From: UBA3824 sp017541145
Lineage (GTDB): Bacteria > Bacteroidota > Bacteroidia > Bacteroidales > UBA3824
Length of the DNA stretch: 64,000 nt
Assembly: GCA_947168365.1 (NCBI GenBank)
Contig: CAMVLO010000012.1
Location: forward strand, 1 to 64,000
Direction of reading: 5' to 3'
The first letter of the stretch is position 1. Each line of letters starts with the position of its first letter. Positions 35,417 through 45,400 of the stretch are shown here, piece after piece. Under the pieces are notes generated by a model, which saw nothing but the letters and a program-made list of their open reading frames with translations, did no database searches and was not told the origin of the DNA. The position numbers were made by a program, and so were the translations under genes.

Positions 35417-36772
35417 ATGGAACACGAAAAAAGTCAAAATAAAAAACCTGAACTGATAGTAATGCTCACCCAAAACGATTTTACGGTAATGAACGCTGCC
35501 GAAATTTTTGAGCAATGCAAAAATACCAATGCACAGTTTTGGGGATTCAAGGAGCATCCGTTACCTTTGGAGCAAATGAAATCGCTGTATAGAGAAATGA
35601 AATCATGCGGCAAAACAACATTTCTCGAAGTGGTGGCATACTCAGAATCCGAAGGTCTGAAAGGTGCTCAAATGGCAGCTGATTGCGGTTGCGATATCTT
35701 GATGGGAACATGCTTTTACGATTCAATCAACGAATTTTGTAAACAACACAGTATCAAATATATGCCATTTGTCGGACATATCGAAGGACGCCCGTCGGTA
35801 CTTAGCGGCGAAATTAACAGCATGATTTTGCAAGCTAAAAATTATCTCGAAAAAGGAGCATTCGGAATTGATCTTTTGGCGTATCGTTTCATCGGCAATC
35901 CGGAGGATTTGTGTCAGAAATTTCTAAAAGAAGTTGACGCTCCGGTTTGTATGGCAGGCAGCATAGACAGTTTCAAAAAATTACAAGAAGTCAAGCAGTT
36001 ATCGCCATGGACATTCACGATTGGAAGTGCATTTTTTGAAAATAAATTTGGTTCAACATTTTCCGAACAAATCAACCGCGTTTGTGATTTTATCAATAGT
36101 AACAACCAAGTTGTTGACTATTACGATTCAATTGCGGAAGATTACGACGAAAGCCGTTTCAACAATAGTTACGGAAAATTTATAGATGCTCAAGAACGCA
36201 AAATTCTCAACAAATTAATCAACACCTCAGAATCCTCATCACGACTGGAAATTGCTTGTGGCACAGGACGTCTTACAAATTACGCTACAAACGGTCTTGA
36301 TGCAAGCCGCGAGATGTTGAAACAAGCCGAAAAATTGTATCCCGAAGTAAAATTCAAACTTGCCTCAGCTACCGAAACCGGTTTTTCTGACAATAGTTTT
36401 GATATCGTTTATACATTTCATTTTCTAATGCACATCGATATTACAACAATTAACAAAATCGTTGACGAAGTTTACAGGATTTTGAAACCGGGCGGACGAT
36501 TTATATTTGACATCCCGTCGAAAAAACGTCGCAACTTTCTGAAACACAAACAAAAAACATGGCACGGAGCTACAGAATTTTCTACTGATGAACTTGAATC
36601 TGTAATTAAAAAACGGTTCTCAATAAAAAGTTCTCACGGCATAATGATGCTGCCGGTACACAAATTGCCAACCCGATTGAGAAAACCGTTACAAAATTTT
36701 GACTTTATTTTGGCAAACAGTTGCTTGAAATCGTACAGCTCTTATCTGGTTTACGAACTTGTAAAAATCTAA
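35417..36772 (+). CDS. TIM-barrel-like domain fused to SAM-dependent methyltransferase
   Basis: The 451-residue protein has two halves. Residues about 10-225 look like a small (beta/alpha)8 barrel: TTFLEVVAYSESEGLKGAQMAADCGCDILMG, then APVCMAGSID and FTIGSAFF near the end, which resemble the phosphate-binding end of HisF/ThiE/aldolase-type barrels. Residues about 231-451 are a class I methyltransferase: VVDYYDSIAEDYDESRF, motif I EIACGTGRL at about 277, TGFSDNSFDIVYTFHFLMH, RILKPGGRFIFDIP. The ATG is followed 9 nt after the stop by the vanW-like gene, so the two form an operon. I know no established function for this fusion; a cell-wall or small-molecule modification role is inference. Confidence 0.75.
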   Translation: MEHEKSQNKKPELIVMLTQNDFTVMNAAEIFEQCKNTNAQFWGFKEHPLPLEQMKSLYREMKSCGKTTFLEVVAYSESEGLKGAQMAADCGCDILMGTCFYDSINEFCKQHSIKYMPFVGHIEGRPSVLSGEINSMILQAKNYLEKGAFGIDLLAYRFIGNPEDLCQKFLKEVDAPVCMAGSIDSFKKLQEVKQLSPWTFTIGSAFFENKFGSTFSEQINRVCDFINSNNQVVDYYDSIAEDYDESRFNNSYGKFIDAQERKILNKLINTSESSSRLEIACGTGRLTNYATNGLDASREMLKQAEKLYPEVKFKLASATETGFSDNSFDIVYTFHFLMHIDITTINKIVDEVYRILKPGGRFIFDIPSKKRRNFLKHKQKTWHGATEFSTDELESVIKKRFSIKSSHGIMMLPVHKLPTRLRKPLQNFDFILANSCLKSYSSYLVYELVKI

Positions 36773-36781
36773 TAATCAACC

Positions 36782-37618
36782 ATGAAAACAAAGAAAAAAC
36801 TATTCTGCGAAATTTGTCCGACTACATATTATATCTCGTTACAAAAAGAAATCATAAAACGTCATATCAAAAATCTGTTCGGTAAAGAGCATTATGCTAA
36901 AGAGTTACAGCCGCAACAGAAATTACCAGTAATTGTAAGTTCACACCATAGCAACATGATAAAACGCGGACCTGGAATTGATCCGGTTTTGCAAACCAAC
37001 AAGGCTGACAATATCCGATTAGCATGCAGCAAAATGAACGGAATAATCATCAATCCGGGCGAAACATTTTCATTTTGGCGACAAGTTGGCAAAACATCCA
37101 AACGTAACGGATTCAGCGACGGACGAGTACTTGTAAACGGCAAACTTGTAGCCGGCGTGGGCGGCGGTTTGTGTAATCTTGCAAATACAATCAATCTTTT
37201 GATACTACACAGTCCGTTGACAATCACCGAATTGCATCACCATTCCGATGCCTTGGCTCCCGATCCTAACGGCAAACATACTCCGTACAGCGCAGGAACT
37301 TCGGTAAATTACAATTTTATAGATTACCGTTTCCGCAACGACACGTCGCAACCGGTACAATTATGTGTTTGGTGCGAAAAAGACGAACTTTGTGCCGAAT
37401 TGCGTACAAGTTGCGAATATCCTAATACTTACCGACTTACAGAAGAAGACCATCATTTTCATAAAGAAGCAAACGGCAAATTTTACCGGATGTCAAAAAT
37501 ATATCGAGAAACTATCGACCGCGCAACTGGAAAAGTTTTAAACCGAGAACTCAATTGGGACAATCATTCAGAAGTCATGTTTCAATACGATTTGATTCCG
37601 AAAGACCAAATCAAATAA
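36782..37618 (+). CDS. VanW-family protein
   Basis: The 278-residue protein carries the VanW domain (PF04294) at about 75-215: INPGETFSFWRQVGKTSKRNGF, LVAGVGGGLCNLANTINLL with Cys131, and ELHHHSDALAPD. VanW is an accessory gene of VanB-type vancomycin clusters, but the family is widespread and its reaction is unknown. The strictly conserved GGGxC suggests an enzyme. It has no signal peptide, and the N-terminal 70 residues are basic. It starts 9 nt after the TIM-barrel/methyltransferase gene. No van ligase, racemase or two-component genes are nearby, so this is not a resistance cluster. Confidence 0.88.
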   Translation: MKTKKKLFCEICPTTYYISLQKEIIKRHIKNLFGKEHYAKELQPQQKLPVIVSSHHSNMIKRGPGIDPVLQTNKADNIRLACSKMNGIIINPGETFSFWRQVGKTSKRNGFSDGRVLVNGKLVAGVGGGLCNLANTINLLILHSPLTITELHHHSDALAPDPNGKHTPYSAGTSVNYNFIDYRFRNDTSQPVQLCVWCEKDELCAELRTSCEYPNTYRLTEEDHHFHKEANGKFYRMSKIYRETIDRATGKVLNRELNWDNHSEVMFQYDLIPKDQIK

Positions 37619-37766
37619 TTTTTGTCAATGCGATAATTGGTTATAATTTTCGTGTTTAGTATCATTCGATGTATTATAATACACTGACCTCAAAGTTTAT
37701 TAGTTTTTCATCTCAAAAACATAATACTCATATCATAATAGCCTTTTTGGGCGTAATTTAACAAAA

Positions 37767-37796
37767 ATAGCCTTTACAATTATTTGTAAAGGCTAT
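37767..37796 (-). terminator. Terminator after the giant-protein operon
   Basis: A perfect 13-bp stem (37767-37779 with 37784-37796) and a 4-nt loop. On the minus strand it is followed by TTTTTG. It lies 41 nt past the stop of the OmpA-type gene. Confidence 0.8.
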
Positions 37797-37836
37797 AGGA
37801 AGTTGTTTCAATTTTTCAGACAACAATAATTTTTAA

Positions 37837-39036
37837 TTATTCAACTAAAACTGCAACTGCAATTACAATTCGATTATAATCTGCAATATCATAATGTTGA
37901 ACTTTTGATGAGTTTGCTACGATTTCTAATCTGTTTTTATCAACATTATATTTATTAATTAGTTGATTATAAACATATTCTGCTCGTTTTTTGCTCAAAA
38001 CATAATTTATATAGTCCGTTCCTGTTTCTTTATCAGCATATCCATGTAAAATCACTTTACAATTAGGATTATTGTTCAAGAAATTTACAATTTGTTGATA
38101 TCTTATTTTACTATCAACAATTGGAACTGATTTACCTATTGGAAATACAATTGTTACAATTGCCAAAGAGTCTAATACAAATTTATTTTTATCTGTAGAA
38201 TCTTTAACATTTTTTTCAACAACTTTTTCAACATAAACAGTGTCGTGCTCTATAATTGGTTCTTGGGCAACAGTACGAATATTCTCTTCTTCAATATCTT
38301 TTCCTTTATAAATATTAGAAGAAAAATGTTTTGAACCAAAATTATATCTAATTCCGCAAGAAAAATTAAAAGAAGCATGATGCATACTACCAGTAATTCT
38401 TCCATCGAAAAGATCAGGCAAAATAGAAAGACCGCATTGCGCAAATACATCAACATTTTTGTACACCGAATATTTAGCTTTGAAACTTAAATCCGTAGTT
38501 AAGGCATTTGCCTTCGGAATTCCATCTTGTTTAACTACGCGCAAATAACCAATACCCAAATATGGATAAAAATCATATTTACAAGAAGAATTATATCCTT
38601 TATGGATTATATTCATAATACTTGTAAAAAACATGAGTTTAGAACTCAGGTATTTAATATCCACATCATAAGTTCCGTTTGGTTTTATAGAAGCAAATTC
38701 TCTATAAGGGTCGTTGTTGCCAAACATTGTATTTCCACCTATCTCATCGGCTTTGTACAAACCATACGAAGAGTTTGAACCACCTTTTTTTAGAGCGTCG
38801 AAAGAAATTTCCATACCAATAAATGGCGTAAAAAATTTACCAAAGTCGAATCCCCAAAAATGTGTAAGTCGGTTTGATCTATTTTCGGCATCTGTACTAT
38901 AAAGAATTTGACCTCCATAAAATCCATCAACATACCAATTTTGTTTTATAGACGAGTACCCAAGACTAATTGTATCTTGAGCACTTGTCATAAAACAATA
39001 AATTAGTAGTATAGTTAACAACAATAATTTTTTCAT
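37837..39036 (-). CDS. outer-membrane protein with C-terminal OmpA-like domain
   Basis: The 399-residue product has a signal peptide (about 1-19, MTSAQ). Residues 20-240 are amphipathic beta strands with aromatic ends (YVDGFYGGQILYS, FWGFDFGKFFTPFIGMEISF, FYPYLGIGYLRVV, SFNFSCGIRYNFG), consistent with a barrel. A linker with EHDTVYVEKVVEK follows, then an OmpA/MotB peptidoglycan-binding domain (about 285-399; CKVILHGYADKETG, LSKKRAEYVYNQL, NRLEIVANSS). It would tie the outer membrane to peptidoglycan. Its ATG is 1 nt after the lipoprotein stop, making it the last gene of the giant-protein operon. It may be the outer-membrane partner of the giant; that is inferred from the operon only. Confidence 0.85.
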   Translation of the reverse strand: MKKLLLLTILLIYCFMTSAQDTISLGYSSIKQNWYVDGFYGGQILYSTDAENRSNRLTHFWGFDFGKFFTPFIGMEISFDALKKGGSNSSYGLYKADEIGGNTMFGNNDPYREFASIKPNGTYDVDIKYLSSKLMFFTSIMNIIHKGYNSSCKYDFYPYLGIGYLRVVKQDGIPKANALTTDLSFKAKYSVYKNVDVFAQCGLSILPDLFDGRITGSMHHASFNFSCGIRYNFGSKHFSSNIYKGKDIEEENIRTVAQEPIIEHDTVYVEKVVEKNVKDSTDKNKFVLDSLAIVTIVFPIGKSVPIVDSKIRYQQIVNFLNNNPNCKVILHGYADKETGTDYINYVLSKKRAEYVYNQLINKYNVDKNRLEIVANSSKVQHYDIADYNRIVIAVAVLVE

Positions 39037-39037
39037 A

Positions 39038-39457
39038 TTATTGAACCAAACTTAGTTGCAAAACATAAGGCTCGTCACTTACACCAAGAACACCGTTGGA
39101 AGCAAAAGAATGAAGACCTTCTTCTTGATACAAATATTTAGTTTTTGCACTGTAATATTTAAATGTAATCAGAGCACTTTCTTCTGGACTTCCTACAATA
39201 TTCAGGAAGAACTTATCTTTAGTATATTCGGCTATTCCTCGACATTCGTCTCCAATAAATGCAGCTAGAATATCATCAGAATCTACATATCCGATGATGT
39301 TTCTATCGAGTGTCATTACGCATGTCATCGATACAGAATATCCATCCAATGTTGTTTCCCAAGTAGGACGTTCGAATGTTCGATAGCTTTCTTCTTTTTT
39401 GCAAGATGTTGCAAGGCAAAATGTTGCAAAAAATAATACAATTAAAATCTTCTTCAT
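39038..39457 (-). CDS. small lipoprotein sharing a module with the giant protein
   Basis: The 139-residue protein has a lipobox (LATSC, Cys19). Its body matches, segment by segment, a region at about residues 2925-3045 of the 3410-residue protein upstream. DDILAAFIGDECRGIAEY corresponds to RDMIAAFHNDTCVGVGYS, FFLNIVGSPEESALITFKYYSAKTKYLYQ corresponds to WYVMLTVYGNKPQIANYKYRM...LTYQ, and both have an aligned leading segment (VSMTCVMTLDRNIIGYVDS and NMVIICKMRFNGVFSTD). It starts 5 nt after the giant gene and 1 nt before the OmpA-type gene. It is probably surface or outer-membrane anchored. I do not know a function for the module. Confidence 0.8.
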   Translation of the reverse strand: MKKILIVLFFATFCLATSCKKEESYRTFERPTWETTLDGYSVSMTCVMTLDRNIIGYVDSDDILAAFIGDECRGIAEYTKDKFFLNIVGSPEESALITFKYYSAKTKYLYQEEGLHSFASNGVLGVSDEPYVLQLSLVQ

Positions 39458-39462
39458 ATTAT

Positions 39463-42400
39463 TTATTTTTTAATGAATTTTTCTATAAAGTGTTTATTAT
39501 CAATTATTACTTTTACTACAAATAATCCTTTTGAGTAATTAGATGTATTAATTTCAGTTTGGTAATTATTTTCTACATCAATTTTTTCTGATGTATAAAC
39601 CTGTCTACCCAAAGCATCAAATATATTGATTTGAATACTATGTTTGATATTTTTAGCATTTATATTAACTAAATTATCGACAATTGTTGGGTACACATCA
39701 ACAGATGTAGTATTTTCATCAAAACTAATGAGGAACGGAGCACTAATATCACCTATTACTTTGTTGCTTTGATATTTAATAATTTGATCCGAAATCTGTT
39801 GATTATTATTATCTCTTACAACAAAACTAATATCATTAGCAGATTGACCTCCTACTGTGATAAAATAGTAGTTTTGAGTACCAATAGTAACTTTGTCGGC
39901 TTTAAACTCTTTACCATAAGAGTCTACTGCATAAAGAGTTTGATTATCTTCGATGTCCGCTTTAGCAATAATATTCATATTATCAGCATAAATATTTTCT
40001 TTATGATTAATATTTTCTACTGAATTTTTGGATATTGTTTTTGCTGAATAATGGAATGTTTTATCTTGATTACTTGTATTAAAAATCATGTAACCACGTC
40101 CGGGCTCCATATAATCAAGATTACCAATCCAATTATTGCGATAATACATCGAGAATCCGTCAATACCTTTAATGATATCGTTGTCTTCTGCATCATAATC
40201 AGCAAGTGCTTTCTCTGTTTCCATTACTACCAACGGCAAATATGAGATATAACTCCACTGATTTGCTTTGGCTAAAATAGGCGTATTAGCAATATCAACT
40301 AAACTACCAGATATACTGAGGTCTTTGTCTGCTGAAGCCCTAAACATATACATGTGTTGATTATCTAATACCAAGTTGCTACCTTGCCATTCTTTGTTGG
40401 TAGGTGAGTATGAATTTTGAGCGGTTAAACTCTTGATCAAATCATTTTTATCAAAATTGGTTCCTAAATATGCTGTTGTTCCTTTTTCCAAATTTTCATT
40501 TGTTAAATTAAAGGATATCCAGTTCCAATTTTTGTTCAAATGAATACTTTCGTATCTTGTTTCTTTGCCGTCAAAGATAACAGGTGTAGCAGGTGTACCA
40601 AAATAGTTATCATTTTTGAAGATGTCTAAACTATAAACTTTATCATATTCTGCTTGATATGTAAGACCGGTAGAAGCACACCACATACGATATTTATAAT
40701 TAGCGATTTGAGGTTTGTTTCCATAAACTGTTAGCATCACATACCACATATCTGCCTCTGGGCTATATTGACTATATCCTACGCCAACACATGTATCATT
40801 ATGGAATGCTGCAATCATATCACGCTTGTCGGTAGAGAATACTCCGTTGAATCGCATTTTACATATAATTACCATATTATACTGATAATCTGAAGGATTC
40901 ACTTTCCATTCTGGTTTGTCGCCATTTACTGTGATGTTAAACGAGAGAATATCAGTTACTTTGGTATCCAAATTAGTAAGATAAATATCTTGGTCGTAAA
41001 CACCTGTTCCAAGATTTTGATCCACAACAAATGTAATATTTTGTGTAGAAACTGGATTAATTGTACCTGTTGTCTCAGCAACTTTCATCCAAGAAGGTAG
41101 ATTACTAATTTGATAGTTGATAATACTTCCACCTTTGTTAGAGAATGAAGTTTTGTATTCCAAAGGTTCTTTGAGTCCTTTTTCTAATTCTACTAAATCT
41201 TCATCCCATACAAGTTGGTTTTTATTGATATATGCAGTCCAAGTGATAGGCGAAAGCATTTTGTTGCCATTTAGGTCGTACACATTTTGAACAGTAAACG
41301 TAACTATTGTATTTTCGATTCTATCAGCAGGCTCTGTTAGATTAATAACAATTGCATCATCTGAGTAAACATACGTGTAATTTAATTGGCTAACGCTTCC
41401 TGCATCTTTTAGTGGTGCATGATCAGAGGTAAACGAAGAATTAACAAATGTTAGATTATATTTGTCGATTTTATTAACAGTAGTTTTGTCTAAACTATAT
41501 TCTCCCAACTCTTCTAATCCGATATTGTTAGTAAAGTAATACTCAAACGGATAATACAATTGAAGTCCAATTTCGTTTCCAAGATTTTTTTCGTTGAGTG
41601 CTTTTTCTACCATCGTTTGAGGTTTGTATAATTTCCACACTTTGATTTCGTCAATCGCACCAACTATATAGTTATCTATTTGGAAATCATCAGATTCTGT
41701 TATTGTGTTCTTTTGGTAAACTCTTGCACCAGCATATAGTTTATCATATTGCAAACCATCAACATTATCACTTTCAAAGTATGATTGAAGTTTTGCGTCC
41801 ATATAAATATATGCTCTACCATTGCTACGGCTTAAAGTATACACCATTTGATGCCAAGCACCGTCGTTGTATGTACCAGGAACTTGATGTTTAAATCCGT
41901 TATGGTTGATAGTAAGAGTATTATTTTCAAAACCAATATTAAACAAACCATTGCTACCACCGAAGTCGGTACCATCACCTAATCCGTTGCCTATGATAGT
42001 TCCGTTTTGAGAGGTTGTTTTAAACCAAAATTCCAATGTAAAATCATTGTCTTCAGTTGTAACAGCCGCTCCTGCAGGTAATTCTAAATAGCCATTTCCG
42101 TTAAATTCTACGGCATATCCTTTAGGAAGAACCCATTGACAATTATTCAAATGCAAATCTACGCTACGTGCTCTGTCGGAGGTTGAATTGCCACGACCTT
42201 CGTCCATTGGGTAATAATCCAAAAGTCCGCTTTCAGAACCGGATAATTGTACATTGCTATTGATTTGTAATTGTCCGCTTGTTAGTTTTGTTGTCCAAAT
42301 ACGGGCATTGTCGATAGCACCATTAAAATTATTGCCATGATTTAACGCTGAACCTACTACAAATTTACCGTTAGAGGTGTATTCGCCAACGTATTCGTTT

Positions 42401-45400
42401 GTAATAACGGGTTCAAAATTAAAGTAAACGGTTGCAAATCCATCTTCGCTTTGTACTAAGGCAACATGATACCAGTTGTCGTTGTATATTGCTTTACCGT
42501 TATCAAGCAATGTTTTAGATGTATAATCGCTACCATTTATCGACAATGTAAGAGTATTGTTTTCGTTCAATTTAAGTTCCAACTGATTACCAATTACACC
42601 ATGAGAGAAAATTACTCCGTTTTGATTCTGGTATTTGTTGAACCAAGTTTCGATTGTGAAACCTTTTGACTTGAGATTCCTATCAAATTCGGTTTCCATA
42701 TAAGAAGTTTTTCCGTCAAGTTCAATTGCAGTTGAATGATTTGTTTGAGCTCCGTTTCTTATGCCCGTTACAGAGAATGAATTTTGTGTCAGGTAACCGC
42801 CCAAAATGCTTTCATTGAAAGATACTTTGATTACATCGTTAGGATCTAAAACTCCGTCAGCAGGTTCTGCATTGCCGAATAATCTCGGACGATACATATC
42901 TTTGACACCCGATGCGATTTCCGAATATGTGTAAACAGGTTCATTATTGATTTTACAAACCGAAACCGCTCTTACATCATAAAGATTGTCGGAAGCATTG
43001 AAGAACCAATCATATTTTAAACGCCCTATAGATGTAAGATTATCCTTTACCAAAGCGACATTCAAACCATTTTCTTTTTGCTGTTGACAAAGTTCTTCAT
43101 CAGCATAGAACGATATAAGTGTTGTCCAATTCTTAGATTCGCTGCCTGCCTTGTATTGAAGTTCGATATGTTCAAAATCTGTATAATTTACATCAAAACC
43201 ATCAATCAAAATTGTTTTGAAGTATGATGTATCATTTGATGCAACATCAAAGGCTTTGTCTAATTCTGTATTATATTTCCAACCTTGTTCGGGCTCGTAA
43301 AGTTCCACATTTGTACAAGTTGGAGTAAAATGTACAGTAAAAGAAACAGTATCCGCGATGTCATCTTGACACTGACTTAACATAATCAGTTTCAGATCAT
43401 CATAATTCAACGCAGTACCTTTTTCTACAGTAAGAGTTTTAAATACCTCTTCGCCTGCAGGAACCAAATATTGAAGTTTTTGACCACCAATTGTTGTTCC
43501 GTCAATAGCCAATATTGCTCCATCCGGATTGCTCGTTTCGTCAATCATCACATAAAAATAGACGTCTTTATGAGCTTCAGAGTTGTTTTTCATAGATAGT
43601 TTAAAACTTGCTTTATCTCCACTTGGAACATATTCACGGAAATTACCGTCAACAATACTGATTTGTGGCACTTCCAATCGTTTGGTGGCTTGGTCGATAA
43701 CAACATTTTCATGTCCTTTCCAATAGTCGGCTTTCGTTTCGCCTTCGTATGGACAAGAAGAAACACCACCACGTGTACGGAAAATAAAGGTTTCAAATGT
43801 ACTGCCAGTACCTTTTAGTTCGTCAACTACTTCATCTTCATCGAAACTATCTTGATCTTTGTTTTCTTTTTCTTTTTCTTCAGTGTCAGCATATTTGTGG
43901 AAAACATCTACGCTAAAATAGTCGTCAGGATTTTCGTCGACCAATACAAAACCTATAGTATTTGTTTTTTGTTCGTCATAAGTCCAATTATATCCATCTT
44001 CAGTAAACGCTTTTTCTTGAATATGAAATTCTCTTTTTACACCCATAAATGTACCATCTGATTCAATATCATTTGAATATCCAAGTGCAATTGTAAAATA
44101 GAAGTTTTCTGTACTGCCAACTCCTGTTTCCATAGAATATTCTACATTAGAACCTCCTCCTTCAAAAGAAAAATTCTTTACTAAATTGTTAGCTTGAATT
44201 TTTTCTTTGTCGTTTCTTTCAAGTGCTGATAACCAACGGTCTATCGACTGATTCAAAGATTTTATTGTATCAACATATTGTTTTTTGTCATTAGGTAAAA
44301 TTTGTTGATAAGTTTCATCTGTGCCAAATGTTTCATCTTCTGGGGCTACTGTTGAATAATAATAAGCCTTTTTACTACTATTAGCCAAAGTTTGTAGTTG
44401 CTCTTTTGATTTTCCATACGATTCGATAAGAATATTATTTCTTATTTCTTCTAATTGAGGAATAACAACTTCGGCAATATGACGACGAGAGTAGGCAAAC
44501 ACGGTTCCAAAACTTGATTCAAGATTTATTCCCTCTTGTTGTATCATCGCGTAATCATCGGTTACTTTGTATGTCTTAATTACGCTTGATTTTATTTGTT
44601 CATATTCATCTCTTGGGATAATAACTACATCATTAGTAGTACCAACTCCTACATTTGTTGAATTACCTATAAACAAATCGGCATCTGCTCCTACCATATC
44701 AGGGGAATCGCTTGTTTGATAACGAGTTGTAAGTGTTACACTTTTACTCCATGTATAATCGTTATGAAATTCTTCTTTATGGTATAAACCATGTTTATTC
44801 TTATTTTCTTCATCAGTTAATTCTGTAACAGTACCAGTTTGAGTCGCAGGAGTTCCTGCAGTATTCACAGATGATGTTCTAGTACGAGTACCAACACCCA
44901 TTAAATCATCACCTTCGTTTATAACACTAACTGTTAACTGTTTATTTTTTGTAATTGTTGTTCCTTTCTCTATGTAAGAATAAGAATTAGTACCTGGAGG
45001 ATCTCTTAATATTGCAATCAAATCAATAGGACCAGCGGTTACAAAATCGGCACCATTAACATGTGAACCTAAAACGTATGCTTGTCCAGCAGGATTACCG
45101 AGAGGATTATCCCAATTGATTGATGTATTCGAATTTCCATATACAAATTTTGCAGAAATAGTTTTTAAACCACTTGTTAATTCTGGTTCGCCACATTTAA
45201 ATGCGTACAATCCAAAACCCATAGTGTCTAATTCAATTGTAGATGGATAGTCTTTCATTTGATCTTCTGACAATCCTGTTGCAGCTAATTGGTTGGTGAA
45301 AGTAACTTTTGCGTCTGATGTTGGTACTCTTTCAAAAATATCACTATTTTCGCAATGTCTGTATTCTTCAAAAGCATTAACTGTAAAATAATAAGTATTT

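Noticed and set aside
36782..37618. Vancomycin-resistance locus because of the VanW protein
   Set aside because: No D-Ala-D-Lac ligase, dehydrogenase, dipeptidase or VanRS genes are present; VanW proteins are common outside van clusters.
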